From: Herbidospora daliensis
GTDB lineage: Bacteria > Actinomycetota > Actinomycetes > Streptosporangiales > Streptosporangiaceae
DNA length: 64,000 nucleotides
Assembly (NCBI RefSeq): GCF_001570585.1
Contig: NZ_BBXF01000002.1
Coordinates: 1,855,069-1,919,068, forward strand
Direction: 5' to 3'
In this document: positions 63,789 through 64,000 of the stretch, piece after piece
Numbering within the stretch: the stretch's first letter is position 1
Layout of the letters: each line of letters opens with the position of its first letter
Program-made: the position numbers and the translations under genes
The notes under the pieces: model-generated
What the model saw: only the letters and a program-made list of their open reading frames with translations
What the model was told of the DNA's origin: nothing
Databases searched by the model: none

Positions 63789-64000
63789 TCAGGCTTCTGG
63801 CTCGTCCTTCTGGGCCAATCTCTCCCGATAGCGCGCAGCTTCTTCTTGTTGACCTAACGCGTTCTTGGTCGCGGCCATTCTCATCAGTGAGATTTCGAGG
63901 TCGCGTTGGGCTTGGGCGTTGGTGGGGTCGGCGGCGGCGAGTTTCTCGGCGATGTGCAGGTCGGCGGTGTAGTGCTGGTTGGCGGTGTCGAGGTCGCCTT
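63789..64000 (-). CDS. 3' end of a tetratricopeptide-repeat protein gene (cut by window edge)
   Basis: The minus-strand frame open to the window end reads GDLDTANQHYTADLHIAEKL, then ADPTNAQAQRDLEISLMRMA and QQEEAARYRERLAQ, and stops with TGA at 63789-63791. The TPR-like helical repeat fits the TPR/NB-ARC or CHAT-associated proteins of actinomycetes. N-terminal domains lie outside the window. Confidence 0.8.
   Translation of the reverse strand, partial: GDLDTANQHYTADLHIAEKLAAADPTNAQAQRDLEISLMRMAATKNALGQQEEAARYRERLAQKDEPEA

Overview
The window is chromosomal DNA of a high-GC actinomycete. Codon use, F420/LLM oxidoreductases, ECF sigma and HelR-type proteins and LacI-controlled sugar islands fit a filamentous member of the Streptosporangiales or a relative. 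This placement is inferred from protein resemblance, not from a database search.

Layout. 0.4-2.1 kb: an oxalate decarboxylase, then the fossil 3' end of an acyl-CoA dehydrogenase with its terminator. 2.2-26.5 kb: a rhamnose utilisation island. It holds a CUT2 importer, RhaI, the RhaEW aldolase/dehydrogenase, RhaB, two LacI regulators, three GH78-type rhamnosidases (one anchored or secreted, one secreted, one cytoplasmic) and a CUT1 oligosaccharide importer. CG-centred LacI operators link the promoters, and one 15-bp operator core is shared between distant sites. 26.5-27.2 kb: a decayed tyrosine integrase with a GtrA fragment inside it, on the opposite strand. 27.4-34.5 kb: a copper module with CopC, a DtpA-like DyP peroxidase, PCu(A)C, three paralogous His-rich four-helix membrane proteins, a SigC-like ECF sigma factor and a PepSY protein. 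34.5-43.8 kb: stress and housekeeping genes (KatE, CBS, PAP2, STAS, CYP152 peroxygenase and others).

43.8-54.4 kb is the most unusual region. Eight close-packed or overlapping minus-strand genes form one operon. They encode a 35-residue candidate RiPP precursor too short for routine gene calling, a fused E1-like/YcaO cyclodehydratase, an LLM flavin/F420 oxidoreductase, a siderophore-type importer (binding lipoprotein, FecCD permease, ATPase) and two exporter half-transporters. The precursor promoter, the divergent GNAT gene and the adjacent sodF gene each carry a 17-bp element of the form TGC-N9/11-GCA that fits the Nur (nickel-responsive Fur family) box tTGCaa-N5-ttGCAA. My reading is a nickel-starvation-induced, ribosomally made metallophore (candidate nickelophore) co-regulated with the nickel-free SOD. 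I know of no described system of this kind.

54.5-64 kb: assorted enzymes, an orphan sensor kinase, and helR preceded by a rifamycin-associated element-like dyad, which suggests inducible rifamycin tolerance. The window closes with a class II glutamine amidotransferase, a short AraC-type protein and the 3' end of a TPR protein.
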